Of a stretch of 38,076 nt of DNA, positions 32,218 through 38,076 are shown piece by piece. The position numbers and the translations under genes are program-made. How positions within the stretch are numbered: position 1 is the first letter of the stretch; the number at the start of each line of letters is the position of its first letter. The stretch comes from Bacteroidota bacterium (lineage in GTDB: Bacteria; Bacteroidota; Bacteroidia; Cytophagales; Microscillaceae), in the NCBI GenBank assembly GCA_004292795.1, contig RDXI01000014.1:1-38076 (forward strand), read 5' to 3'. The notes beneath the pieces are model-generated. The model was not told where the DNA came from. It made no database searches and was given only the letters and a program-made list of their open reading frames with translations.

Positions 32218-32343
32218 ACAAACAAGCACGGCATCTGTACAAACAAGCACGGCATTTGTACAAACAGGCACGGCATCTGTACAAACAAGCACGGCATCTG
32301 TACAAACAAGCACGGCATTTGTATAAACAGGCACGGCATCTGT
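32218..32343. repeat. Six tandem 21-base repeats upstream of the M14 gene
   Basis: Six copies of a 21-base unit (ACAAACAAGCACGGC plus ATCTGT) with only A/G, C/T and one A for C changes. Each junction makes the palindrome TGTACA. The period of 21 bases is two helical turns, so the sites would lie on one face of the DNA. There are no unique spacers, so this is not a CRISPR. It lies in the 277-base gap between the dihydroorotase-like and M14 genes. Confidence 0.9.
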
Positions 32344-32425
32344 ACAATTTATTTATACTAAACAAAAAAAAACGGCAATACTTTTTCAAAAGAAATACAT
32401 TGCCGTTTACTAATCAAAAATTATA

Positions 32426-33703
32426 TTACAAAACACTGAACTTGCCTGCACGAAAGACCCCTACGGCTTTTCCACGCAAAGGAACATCAAAAAAAGGTGA
32501 GTTTTTTGAAGTCGCAAGCGTACTTTTGGCAGTAGGCAAGACTTCCGAATCGAGGTCGAAGAAAGTCAAGCTCGCCTCCTCGCCTACCGACAGGGCAGGC
32601 AAGGGCAGGCGCAAAATCTCGCGTGGCTTGGTCGTGAAAGTAGCCAACAAAGCAGGCAAGGACAACGGATTAGCTCGCCTACTGTTGGCAGTATGCAAGA
32701 CCGAAAAGAAGGTTTCTAAGCCAATAATGCCAAACTCCGCCATATCCAATTCCAAGTTTTTGCTTTCTTCGTCTTGCGGATTGTGGTCAGACACTATAGC
32801 GTCAATCGTACCATCTGCCAAGCCTTCCCACAGCGCGTCTATGTGGTCTTGAGTACGAAAAGGCGGGTTTACTTTGTAAAAACTATCAAAGCCTTGCAAA
32901 GCACTGTCATCAAAAAACAACTGATGCACCGCCACATCACACGTAACTTGCAAGCCTTTTTGCTTGGCTTCGCGTATCATTTGCACCGACTCTTTGCAAG
33001 AAACAAGCGAGAAATGCAAACGTCCTCCCGCATATTCCAATAGTTGCAAATCACGTTGCACAAGCAAGGTTTCCGCCAAAGGAGGCATACCGTTCAAGCC
33101 CAACATGGTACTTTGTACGCCTTCGTGCATCACGCCATATTGCGTAAGCAGTTTGTCATCAGGGCGTTGTATCAACAAGCCATCAAAAGGCTGTAAATAT
33201 TGCAAGGTTTTCAACAAAATGCCTGTGTGCGCAGTAGGCAAGATGCCATCAGTGAAGCCAACCGCCCCCGCATGATGCAAGTCTATCATGTCCGTTAGGT
33301 CGTGTCCTTTTGCCTCCAGCGTAATGCAGGCGAGAGGGTGAAGTTTGACAATACTTTGCGCGGGGTGTTGTTTCACAAAAGCCACGTCATGCTTCGTTTG
33401 GCGCACAGGCAAGGTATTAGGCAATAGCACAATGTCTGTAAAGCCTCCTTTTTGCGCACATTTCGCGCCTTGTTCGAGGGTTTCCTTGTACTCAAGCCCA
33501 GGTTCGGGCAATAACACACGCATATCAATCCACCCCACCGACACACAAAAAGCAGAACAATCTATGATTTGCGCCTCGCCTTCTACGGGGCGGGCAGGCG
33601 AGATATGGGCAATCTTACCTTCTTGTATGTGGATATTTACGCGCTTTTCGTTCCATTCAGAACGAGCATCAAGCACTAAGGCATTGTAAAAAATGGATTG
33701 CAT
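32426..33703 (-). CDS. Dihydroorotase-like protein without the HxH metal site
   Basis: 425 residues of the amidohydrolase (class I dihydroorotase) family, related to PyrC. The family frame is clear: GWIDMRVLLPEPGLEYKETL, GGFTDIVLLPNTLPV, MHEGVQSTMLGLNGMPPLAE, CDVAVHQLFFDD, YKVNPPFRTQ and AIVSDHNPQDEE. Active dihydroorotases have DxHxHLREPG at the first position and a metal-binding His in the sheet near residue 178. Here these are DMRVLLPEPG and LLIQRPDDK, so at least three metal-ligand histidines are gone. The His of AVHQ and the Asp of SDHNP remain. Such variants are common in Bacteroidota and resemble the inactive PyrC' that scaffolds aspartate transcarbamoylase. I infer a structural or divergent role. 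Confidence 0.87.
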   Translation of the reverse strand: MQSIFYNALVLDARSEWNEKRVNIHIQEGKIAHISPARPVEGEAQIIDCSAFCVSVGWIDMRVLLPEPGLEYKETLEQGAKCAQKGGFTDIVLLPNTLPVRQTKHDVAFVKQHPAQSIVKLHPLACITLEAKGHDLTDMIDLHHAGAVGFTDGILPTAHTGILLKTLQYLQPFDGLLIQRPDDKLLTQYGVMHEGVQSTMLGLNGMPPLAETLLVQRDLQLLEYAGGRLHFSLVSCKESVQMIREAKQKGLQVTCDVAVHQLFFDDSALQGFDSFYKVNPPFRTQDHIDALWEGLADGTIDAIVSDHNPQDEESKNLELDMAEFGIIGLETFFSVLHTANSRRANPLSLPALLATFTTKPREILRLPLPALSVGEEASLTFFDLDSEVLPTAKSTLATSKNSPFFDVPLRGKAVGVFRAGKFSVL

Positions 33704-33728
33704 AGAGGCTAAGGAAACAAATGTGGTG

Positions 33729-33736
33729 CAAAAATA
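33729..33736 (-). promoter_or_regulatory. -7 promoter element of the dihydroorotase-like gene
   Basis: TATTTTTG on the minus strand, 25 bases before the ATG at 33703. It is the first element of the AGCTAT-rich array upstream. Confidence 0.4.
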
Positions 33737-33857
33737 GCTTTTTCACACAAAAAGCTATGCAAAAAAGCTATGAAAATAGCTTTTTGTATGCGAAAAAGCT
33801 ATAAAAATAGCTATGAAAATAGCTTTGTGTATGCGAAAAAGCTATAAAAATAGCTTT
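33733..33857. repeat. AAGCTAT/ATAGCTT array with a 43-base tandem duplication
   Basis: About nine copies of ATAGCT or its complement AGCTAT in 125 bases, in alternating orientation. The right part is two tandem 43-base units (33772-33814, 33815-33857) that differ at about four positions, each with the layout ATAGCTTT...TATGCGAAAAAGCTAT. It fills the gap upstream of the dihydroorotase-like gene, next to its promoter, so it may be an operator array. The alternative is simple repeat expansion. Confidence 0.8.
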
Positions 33858-33872
33858 GTGGTGTTTTGCAAA

Positions 33873-33909
33873 CAAAAAAAAACTAACAACAAATCGAGTT
33901 TGCTGTTAG
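33873..33909 (-). terminator. Terminator of the peroxiredoxin-like gene
   Basis: CTAACAACAAA (33883-33893) pairs with TTTGCTGTTAG (33899-33909) with one G-U or mismatch. Read leftwards it is followed by nine Ts. Confidence 0.85.
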
Positions 33910-33927
33910 ATTTGATTTTTGTATAAA

Positions 33928-34500
33928 TTACTTGCCTGCCACCGCAAAACTTTCTACCAATTTGAGGTTGATATTGTCGCCTGCATCATTGCCGTAGTGC
34001 GCATATTGAATAATCAACTGCTCATCAATCAAAAAATCGGCAGGAATAGCATCGGGGTTTGTGCCTGCTTCTTGTCCATCGCCTGTAATGCCAAGTTGCG
34101 CCGCCTCTTGCACTTCCGCAAAGCGTCCTGCATTTTTCAAGGCTTCTAAAGTCGCTTTTTCAGGATTGATTTCTGCTCCAAACAAGTCATATATTTTGCG
34201 CTGAGGGTCAGAAATGATGGTGATTTTGTTGTCCTTGAAAATCCTATCCTTGAAAAAAGGGCTGTATTCAAACATTTTCTTGTCCGATTCATAAAAGACC
34301 AAAATTTCAGTATTGTTCTCTTTCAATTTGTCGGCAAGGTGCGTCAATTTGAACAAATGGAAATTGCAGAGGGGGCAATGTGTGTTGCGCAAGAAGGCAA
34401 TGAATATCTTTTTGCCTCGCAAACTATGCAAGTGAATAGGATTGCCCAATACATCTTCTGTACTGAAATCAGGAACTTCTTGGTTTTGAAGTAATGGCAT
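33928..34500 (-). CDS. Peroxiredoxin-like (AhpC/TSA) protein
   Basis: 190 residues starting MPLLQNQEVPDFSTEDVLGN. It has a thioredoxin fold with FLRNTHCPLCNFHL, where Cys42 is in the position of the peroxidatic Cys and Cys45 completes a CPLC pair, as in the peroxiredoxin-like subgroup (FxRxxxCPxC). The Gln/Glu-rich insertion near residues 125-150 (ATLEALKNAGRFAEVQEAAQ) and the DFLIDEQLIIQYAHYG strand are typical of the group. No signal peptide, so it is likely cytoplasmic. Probably a thiol peroxidase or a redox relay. The frame extends upstream to 34578, but family similarity begins at this ATG. Confidence 0.85.
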   Translation of the reverse strand: MPLLQNQEVPDFSTEDVLGNPIHLHSLRGKKIFIAFLRNTHCPLCNFHLFKLTHLADKLKENNTEILVFYESDKKMFEYSPFFKDRIFKDNKITIISDPQRKIYDLFGAEINPEKATLEALKNAGRFAEVQEAAQLGITGDGQEAGTNPDAIPADFLIDEQLIIQYAHYGNDAGDNINLKLVESFAVAGK

Positions 34501-34570
34501 ATTAACGGCGGTTAAGTTATGGTTATAACATTTTGGAACGGAGAAATGTTCGCTTGGGCGCGTAAAGCAA

Positions 34571-34596
34571 GTAGGCAAGACTCGCGCCTTGCCTAC
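34571..34596 (-). terminator. Motif-pair hairpin after the TPR gene
   Basis: GTAGGCAAG (34571-34579) pairs with CTTGCCTAC (34588-34596), with one further base pair outside. It begins 10 bases after the stop of the TPR gene. There is no long T tract, so its efficiency as a terminator is uncertain. Confidence 0.6.
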
Positions 34597-34605
34597 TGAA
34601 ATACC

Positions 34606-36414
34606 CTAATTCATAAAATCGCCTCGCAAAATACGGAAACGCTTACGTGCTTCGGCTGTGAAGATGCTGGCAGGATATTTTACCAAAAAATCTTGATATA
34701 CTGTTTTGGCTTTGTCCTTGTCTTGTATATTTTCTTCGTAGATTTTGCCCAACAAAAACATAGCATCATCTCCAAAAATACCTTCGGGAAATTGCGCTTG
34801 CAGGTCTTCGAGGGGCTTTACGGCATCTTGTGCCTTGCCTACCCGCACAAGCAGGCGAGCCTTCGTAAGCAAGGCTTTTTCGACTACATTTTCTTTCGGA
34901 TACCTTTTGAGCAACGTGTCCAAACTTATCATGGCTTCTTTTTCCTTGTGTTGGAACAGTTGTAGCTCTACCTTCGAAAATTCCTTCAACGCTGTGCCAA
35001 GCGTATCGTCCAAAATGTTGTCTTTGATAAGTAAACTTAGCTCCATAGCATCATTCGAAATCTCTCGGCTGGTTGCTTCTTTCAAGATGTCCAAATGCTC
35101 GGTAGCGAGGTCGAACTCGCCTTTGTAGTAGGAAAGTTTGGCATTGCGTAGTTTTGCTTCGTGTCCTATGGGGTGTTCCTTGCGTGCCAATTCCACTTGT
35201 GAATAGAGCAAAGTAGATTCCCACGACTCGTCTTTGAGCAAATAAATATCGCCCAAATCCATTTTAGCCACACTCATAAAGTCCGCGCTTCCTTGCGAAA
35301 GTTCGATGGCTTCGTTGAGCAATACGACTGCAGTGTCTTTTTTATCCAAATAAAACGCATACAGCAATGCCATGTTGCGGATAGCTTCCTTCGTTTTGGG
35401 CGTTCTGCCCAACTCGCCTAAGAGTTGTTTGTATTGTTTGATAAGATTTTCTATTTCTGCCTTATCCACAGGATAGGTATTTTTGATAGCGTCTTCCTTG
35501 CATTTGAGGAACATATTGCGGGCATAACCATAGTTTAAACCCGCAGGATAGGTTTTTATCACATATTCGTACATTTGCGCCGCCGCGTTGTAGTCGTTGT
35601 TTCGTTGGGCTATTTGGGCAATGTTCACGATTTGATTGCCTTCTTCTTGGTAGCGTTTGTCGAGGGCGCGTGCCTGCACGAAGGCGCGAGTGAAGCGTTT
35701 TTGTTGGAGATAAATCCACAAAAGCAGTTCGTTATAGACAATTTGGTCTTGGTCTTTTTCGAGTTTGGTAAGCAGGTTTTGCTCCAATTTATCAAATTCT
35801 TCGGGCTTCGAGAGGTTGTCTTGCAAGGCACTTTTCACCCCGTCCAAATGGTCTTTGTCCTTCACTGCAAAAGTTATCAGCTCCTCAATCGCCAAATCTT
35901 GTTTGCCTTGCAGGGCATAGACTTGTGCCAATTCCAACGCCCAAAGCGTTTTTTCTTTTTGGTTTTTGCGGGAGGCAAGGATAATTTTCTCCGCCCAATC
36001 CACATGGTCGATTCTAACCGCGTGTTCTATAGCGTCCAAGGTAGCTTCGGGACGTTTGCGCAATTCGTCATTGATAGCCACGATTTCCTTATCTACTAAG
36101 GCAGGTTGGTTTTGTTGCTCCATTACCCACGCATAGTCGAGCCTGTAGATCATGGTTTCAGGATTTTCCTTGCTTTGTCGTTTGGCGAGCTTTTCCGCCT
36201 CTTTCCAATCCTTCAGATTGACAAGCGTTTTGAGATAATGGCTATAAATGAGCGAGAGCGAGTTGGGCATACGTGCCACACGCTCATACACTTCGCGGGC
36301 TTTCTCAAACTCGTTTTGGCTATAATACTCCTCTGCCAACGAAACGTCCTTCTGTTGGGCGTAGGCGAGGGCGGGTAAGAACAAAAACAATACCCCAAAA
36401 AGAAATTTTTTCAT
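34606..36414 (-). CDS. Secreted tetratricopeptide-repeat protein
   Basis: 602 residues. Signal peptide MKKFLFGVLFLFLPALAYAQ. The whole mature protein is built of helical TPR-like pairs: EYYSQNEFEKAREVYERVAR near the start, YNELLLWIYLQQKRFTRAFV mid-way, YNAAAQMYEYVIKTYP, and the C-terminal LFQHKEKEAMISLDTLLKRYP and AKTVYQDFLVKYPASIFTAE, the latter two like the YbgF/CpoB type. There is no catalytic motif. It is likely a periplasmic or outer-membrane scaffold. An ATG two codons earlier is possible, but the one at 36414 gives the standard signal peptide. A promoter lies 52 bases upstream. Confidence 0.85.
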   Translation of the reverse strand: MKKFLFGVLFLFLPALAYAQQKDVSLAEEYYSQNEFEKAREVYERVARMPNSLSLIYSHYLKTLVNLKDWKEAEKLAKRQSKENPETMIYRLDYAWVMEQQNQPALVDKEIVAINDELRKRPEATLDAIEHAVRIDHVDWAEKIILASRKNQKEKTLWALELAQVYALQGKQDLAIEELITFAVKDKDHLDGVKSALQDNLSKPEEFDKLEQNLLTKLEKDQDQIVYNELLLWIYLQQKRFTRAFVQARALDKRYQEEGNQIVNIAQIAQRNNDYNAAAQMYEYVIKTYPAGLNYGYARNMFLKCKEDAIKNTYPVDKAEIENLIKQYKQLLGELGRTPKTKEAIRNMALLYAFYLDKKDTAVVLLNEAIELSQGSADFMSVAKMDLGDIYLLKDESWESTLLYSQVELARKEHPIGHEAKLRNAKLSYYKGEFDLATEHLDILKEATSREISNDAMELSLLIKDNILDDTLGTALKEFSKVELQLFQHKEKEAMISLDTLLKRYPKENVVEKALLTKARLLVRVGKAQDAVKPLEDLQAQFPEGIFGDDAMFLLGKIYEENIQDKDKAKTVYQDFLVKYPASIFTAEARKRFRILRGDFMN

Positions 36415-36466
36415 ACACACAATAGCTATCTATATCAATCAAACGTAAAAAATGCGTAAGACTTTT

Positions 36467-36474
36467 CAAAGATA
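36467..36474 (-). promoter_or_regulatory. -7 promoter element of the TPR gene
   Basis: TATCTTTG on the minus strand, 52 bases before the ATG at 36414. Confidence 0.6.
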
Positions 36475-36505
36475 CACTTTTTCTTTTCAAAACACAAGCC
36501 TTGCC

Positions 36506-36542
36506 TACAAAAAATAGCGCAAGCAACTCGCCTGCGCTATTT
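36506..36542 (-). terminator. Terminator of the T9SS cargo gene
   Basis: AAATAGCGCA (36512-36521) pairs with TGCGCTATTT (36533-36542). Read leftwards it is followed by a T run, and it lies 25 bases after the stop. A copy of the AGGCGAG variant sits in the loop. Confidence 0.88.
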
Positions 36543-36567
36543 CCGAATAAAAAAAATAACCGAAACT

Positions 36568-38076
36568 TTATCGTATCAAATTCAACGCCCCACGCTTCGC
36601 GCCTTTGTAGGTAAGGGCAGAGCCATCGAGGAGCGTTCCCTCTATCTGCCACGTATAAACGCCTACAGGTTGGTCTTTGCCGTTTTTCTTGCCGTCCCAG
36701 CCCTTCGTGCTTGCATCTGCGAAGCTGTTCGTTTCATACACAAGGTCGCCAAATCTATCAAACAATTTCAGTTTGAAAGTTTTGATATTACTGCCTGCCA
36801 CCAAAAACGCATCATTGCTCTTATCTCCATTAGGCGAGAAAAGGTCAGGAATGAAGAAGTTAGCCGTAAAGCATTGATTATCCGTGAGAGGCAAAACCGT
36901 AACCGTTTTATCCACCGAAGCCGTACAACCGCCTGCCGTTACGCTGTAATTCACGGTATGTTGTCCTATTCCTAAAACTGTAGGATTAAAAACTGTAGCC
37001 GTAACATTGTTTATCTTGAAAGTGCCACCTGTAGGCGAGCCTGCTAACGTAATACTTGCACTATTCACGCAATAACTATCTGCCAAACCCGCAATAGAAA
37101 CTACAGGAACAGCCAACACGCTTACGGATTGATTGATACTATTTGTACAGCCATTGGCATCTGTGAAGCTATAGTTTACAGTATGATTGCCCACGCCAAG
37201 CGTAGCAGGATTGAACGTTGTAGCCGTAACATTGTTTACCTTGAAAGTTCCACCCGCAGGGCTTGCCTGCAACGTAACAGCAGAAGCATTGGCGCAATAA
37301 GAACCCGCCAAGCCCACAAAAGCAAGCGTAGGCAAGGCGACCACTTCCACCGTTTGTTCTGTGAACGCACTACAGTTTGTGCCACCTGTTGAGGTGCTGA
37401 TGTATGTATAGCGTACAATGTGATTGCCCACTGAAAGCGTAGCAGGATTAAACGAAGTAGCAGGGCTTCCGTTAATTGTAAACGAACTACTTGCGCTTGT
37501 AGGCGAGCCTGCCAACGTTACGGCAGTCGCGTCTTTGCAATATTTATTTGCTAACCCTGTGATAGAAGGCGTAGCCACTGCAGGCAAGACTTTCACGATA
37601 ATTTCGTCAGTATCCGAGCAGTTGCCTTTAGTAACCGTAACCACAAATTTGTAATCTCCCGCAGAGGTTTCTGTCACGTTGAGCGTTTGGCTCGAACCCG
37701 CAGGCGTAATGGTCGCCTCGCCTACTTTTTGCTTCGTCCAAGCATAGATAGCCCCACTCAAATTTGCATTGAGCGTAACATTGCCTCCATTGCAAATTTC
37801 CTTATCCGCACCCAAATCTACCTGAATTTCGGAGTCATAATTGGAGAAAAACGCATAACTTGAGCCAACAATGTTGTTTGCATTGTTGCGGTAGGCAAGC
37901 AAAATGCCTAAGTGAAACAAGCCACTCGAATTGGTAAGCCTATGATTGTCGTTATCCACAAGTTGGGCATTGGTAAAACTTTTGCGTGTATATACCCAGC
38001 CCGGTTTATTGGGTACAGCCGTAAAATCGCCTGCAGTTATCAAACTCGTATTGCCATTCAAACTAAAATTGCCCTT
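36568..38076 (-). CDS. Large T9SS cargo protein with type-B sorting domain, partial (N-terminus beyond right edge)
   Basis: 503 codons are visible, open through the right edge, and no real start is in view. After a lectin-like or unknown start (SGLFHLGILLAYRNNANNIV), there is an Ig/PKD-like domain (DLGADKEICNGGNVTLNANL), then three repeats of ~75 residues (GLANKYCKDATAVTLAGSPT, GLAGSYCANASAVTLQASPA, GLADSYCVNSASITLAGSPT), each ending in a TVNYSx strand with a second Cys. The C-terminal ~95 residues (FIPDLFSPNGDKSNDAFLVA, KLFDRFGDLVYETNSF, GWDGKKNGKDQPVGVYTWQI, KGAKRGALNLIR) are the gliding motility-associated (CHU_C) type-B sorting domain, which targets the protein through the type IX secretion system. 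It is probably a surface adhesin. Confidence 0.93.
   Translation of the reverse strand, partial: KGNFSLNGNTSLITAGDFTAVPNKPGWVYTRKSFTNAQLVDNDNHRLTNSSGLFHLGILLAYRNNANNIVGSSYAFFSNYDSEIQVDLGADKEICNGGNVTLNANLSGAIYAWTKQKVGEATITPAGSSQTLNVTETSAGDYKFVVTVTKGNCSDTDEIIVKVLPAVATPSITGLANKYCKDATAVTLAGSPTSASSSFTINGSPATSFNPATLSVGNHIVRYTYISTSTGGTNCSAFTEQTVEVVALPTLAFVGLAGSYCANASAVTLQASPAGGTFKVNNVTATTFNPATLGVGNHTVNYSFTDANGCTNSINQSVSVLAVPVVSIAGLADSYCVNSASITLAGSPTGGTFKINNVTATVFNPTVLGIGQHTVNYSVTAGGCTASVDKTVTVLPLTDNQCFTANFFIPDLFSPNGDKSNDAFLVAGSNIKTFKLKLFDRFGDLVYETNSFADASTKGWDGKKNGKDQPVGVYTWQIEGTLLDGSALTYKGAKRGALNLIR

Larger units (their letters stand above)
1..38076. repeat. Dense family of AGGCAAG / CTTGCCT heptamers
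   Basis: By eye I count about 120 copies across the window (roughly 74 AGGCAAG and 49 CTTGCCT on the plus strand). They are usually extended to GTAGGCAAG, ATAGGCAAG or GCAGGCAAG, plus about 45 of the variant AGGCGAG/CTCGCCT. Under even base composition, fewer than five heptamers would be expected. Copies lie in genes on both strands, in more than one reading frame, and in most intergenic gaps. Examples are at 218, 1731, 3011, 6350, 9560, 11155, 12986, 18921, 22694, 27441, 31943, 34571 and 37873. The count is approximate. Confidence 0.85.

Noticed and set aside
32149-32334. N-terminal extension of the M14 peptidase into the repeats
   Set aside because: The extension precedes a normal signal peptide and contains the promoter element, so translation most likely begins at 32148.
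32218-32343. CRISPR array
   Set aside because: The 21-base units are adjacent with no unique spacers, and no cas genes are present.
32256-32852. Plus-strand frame of 198 codons with a heptapeptide repeat (YKQARHL)
   Set aside because: The repeat is only the 21-base tandem array read as codons, and the rest is antisense to the dihydroorotase-like gene.
1-38076. AGGCAAG as a Chi or KOPS-type polar replication motif
   Set aside because: Copies occur in both orientations along the whole window (about 74 to 49) without a consistent strand, unlike strongly polar signals. The window is too short to exclude a weak skew.

Overview
The window looks like a chromosomal segment of a Bacteroidota bacterium, probably of the Cytophagales type. 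The signs are about twenty copies of the Bacteroidota -7 promoter element TAnnTTTG in front of genes, no consistent Shine-Dalgarno sequences, a type IX secretion type-B C-terminal sorting domain (right edge), DUF4159, SiaB-family kinase, WG-repeat and leucine-rich-repeat proteins, and a CarB without the C-terminal regulatory domain. Base composition and gene style are fairly even, with no prophage, integrase, transposase, tRNA or rRNA that I can see.

Layout. 1-3.4 kb: the end of a secreted coiled-coil protein gene, two perfect palindromes, and carB, which is broken by a one-base frameshift between its two synthetase halves. 3.5-7.0 kb: a YiaA/B-type membrane protein and a small paralogous cluster of leucine-rich-repeat genes (one intact, one frameshifted, one reduced to its first ~70 bases) surrounding two overlapping genes of unknown function, one of them DUF6169-like. 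7.0-13.1 kb: the rplU-rpmA operon, a WG-repeat membrane protein, a small lipoprotein, a three-LysM protein with a lysozyme-like region, and a C-terminal processing protease. 13.1-16.6 kb: a secreted thioredoxin, the GDP-L-fucose pair fcl and gmd, and between them two tiny two-helix membrane proteins and MITE-like repeats. 16.7-19.9 kb: an acyltransferase, an AAA-ATPase/PD-(D/E)XK protein and recF, the last two overlapping by ATGA. 20.1-27.0 kb: a signalling block with a SiaB-like kinase, a DedA membrane protein and a 1773-residue protein with an N-terminal Ser/Thr kinase, AAA ATPase, helical repeats, GAF and C-terminal SpoIIE/PP2C phosphatase. 27.1-38.1 kb: a helical exported protein, a solitary nuoM, DUF4159, an orphan DUF433 antitoxin-like gene, an M14 carboxypeptidase, a dihydroorotase-like protein lacking metal-ligand histidines, a peroxiredoxin-like protein, a TPR protein and the C-terminal part of a large T9SS cargo protein.

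The strongest unexplained signal is not a gene. The heptamer AGGCAAG (CTTGCCT on the other strand) occurs about 120 times by eye in 38 kb, against fewer than five expected by chance. It occurs in both orientations, in several reading frames and between genes, and its variant AGGCGAG adds roughly 45 more. Between genes it is often paired head-to-head to make hairpins, several of which are terminators. In the large kinase gene the Lys codon after Gly follows the heptamer exactly: A-GGC is followed by AAG nine times of nine, while T/G-GGC is followed by AAA five times of five. This is the behaviour of a DNA-level signal resembling the uptake sequences of Neisseria and Pasteurellaceae. A second recurrent signal is a -7 element placed only 4-5 bases before the start codon in four genes, which suggests leaderless transcripts.
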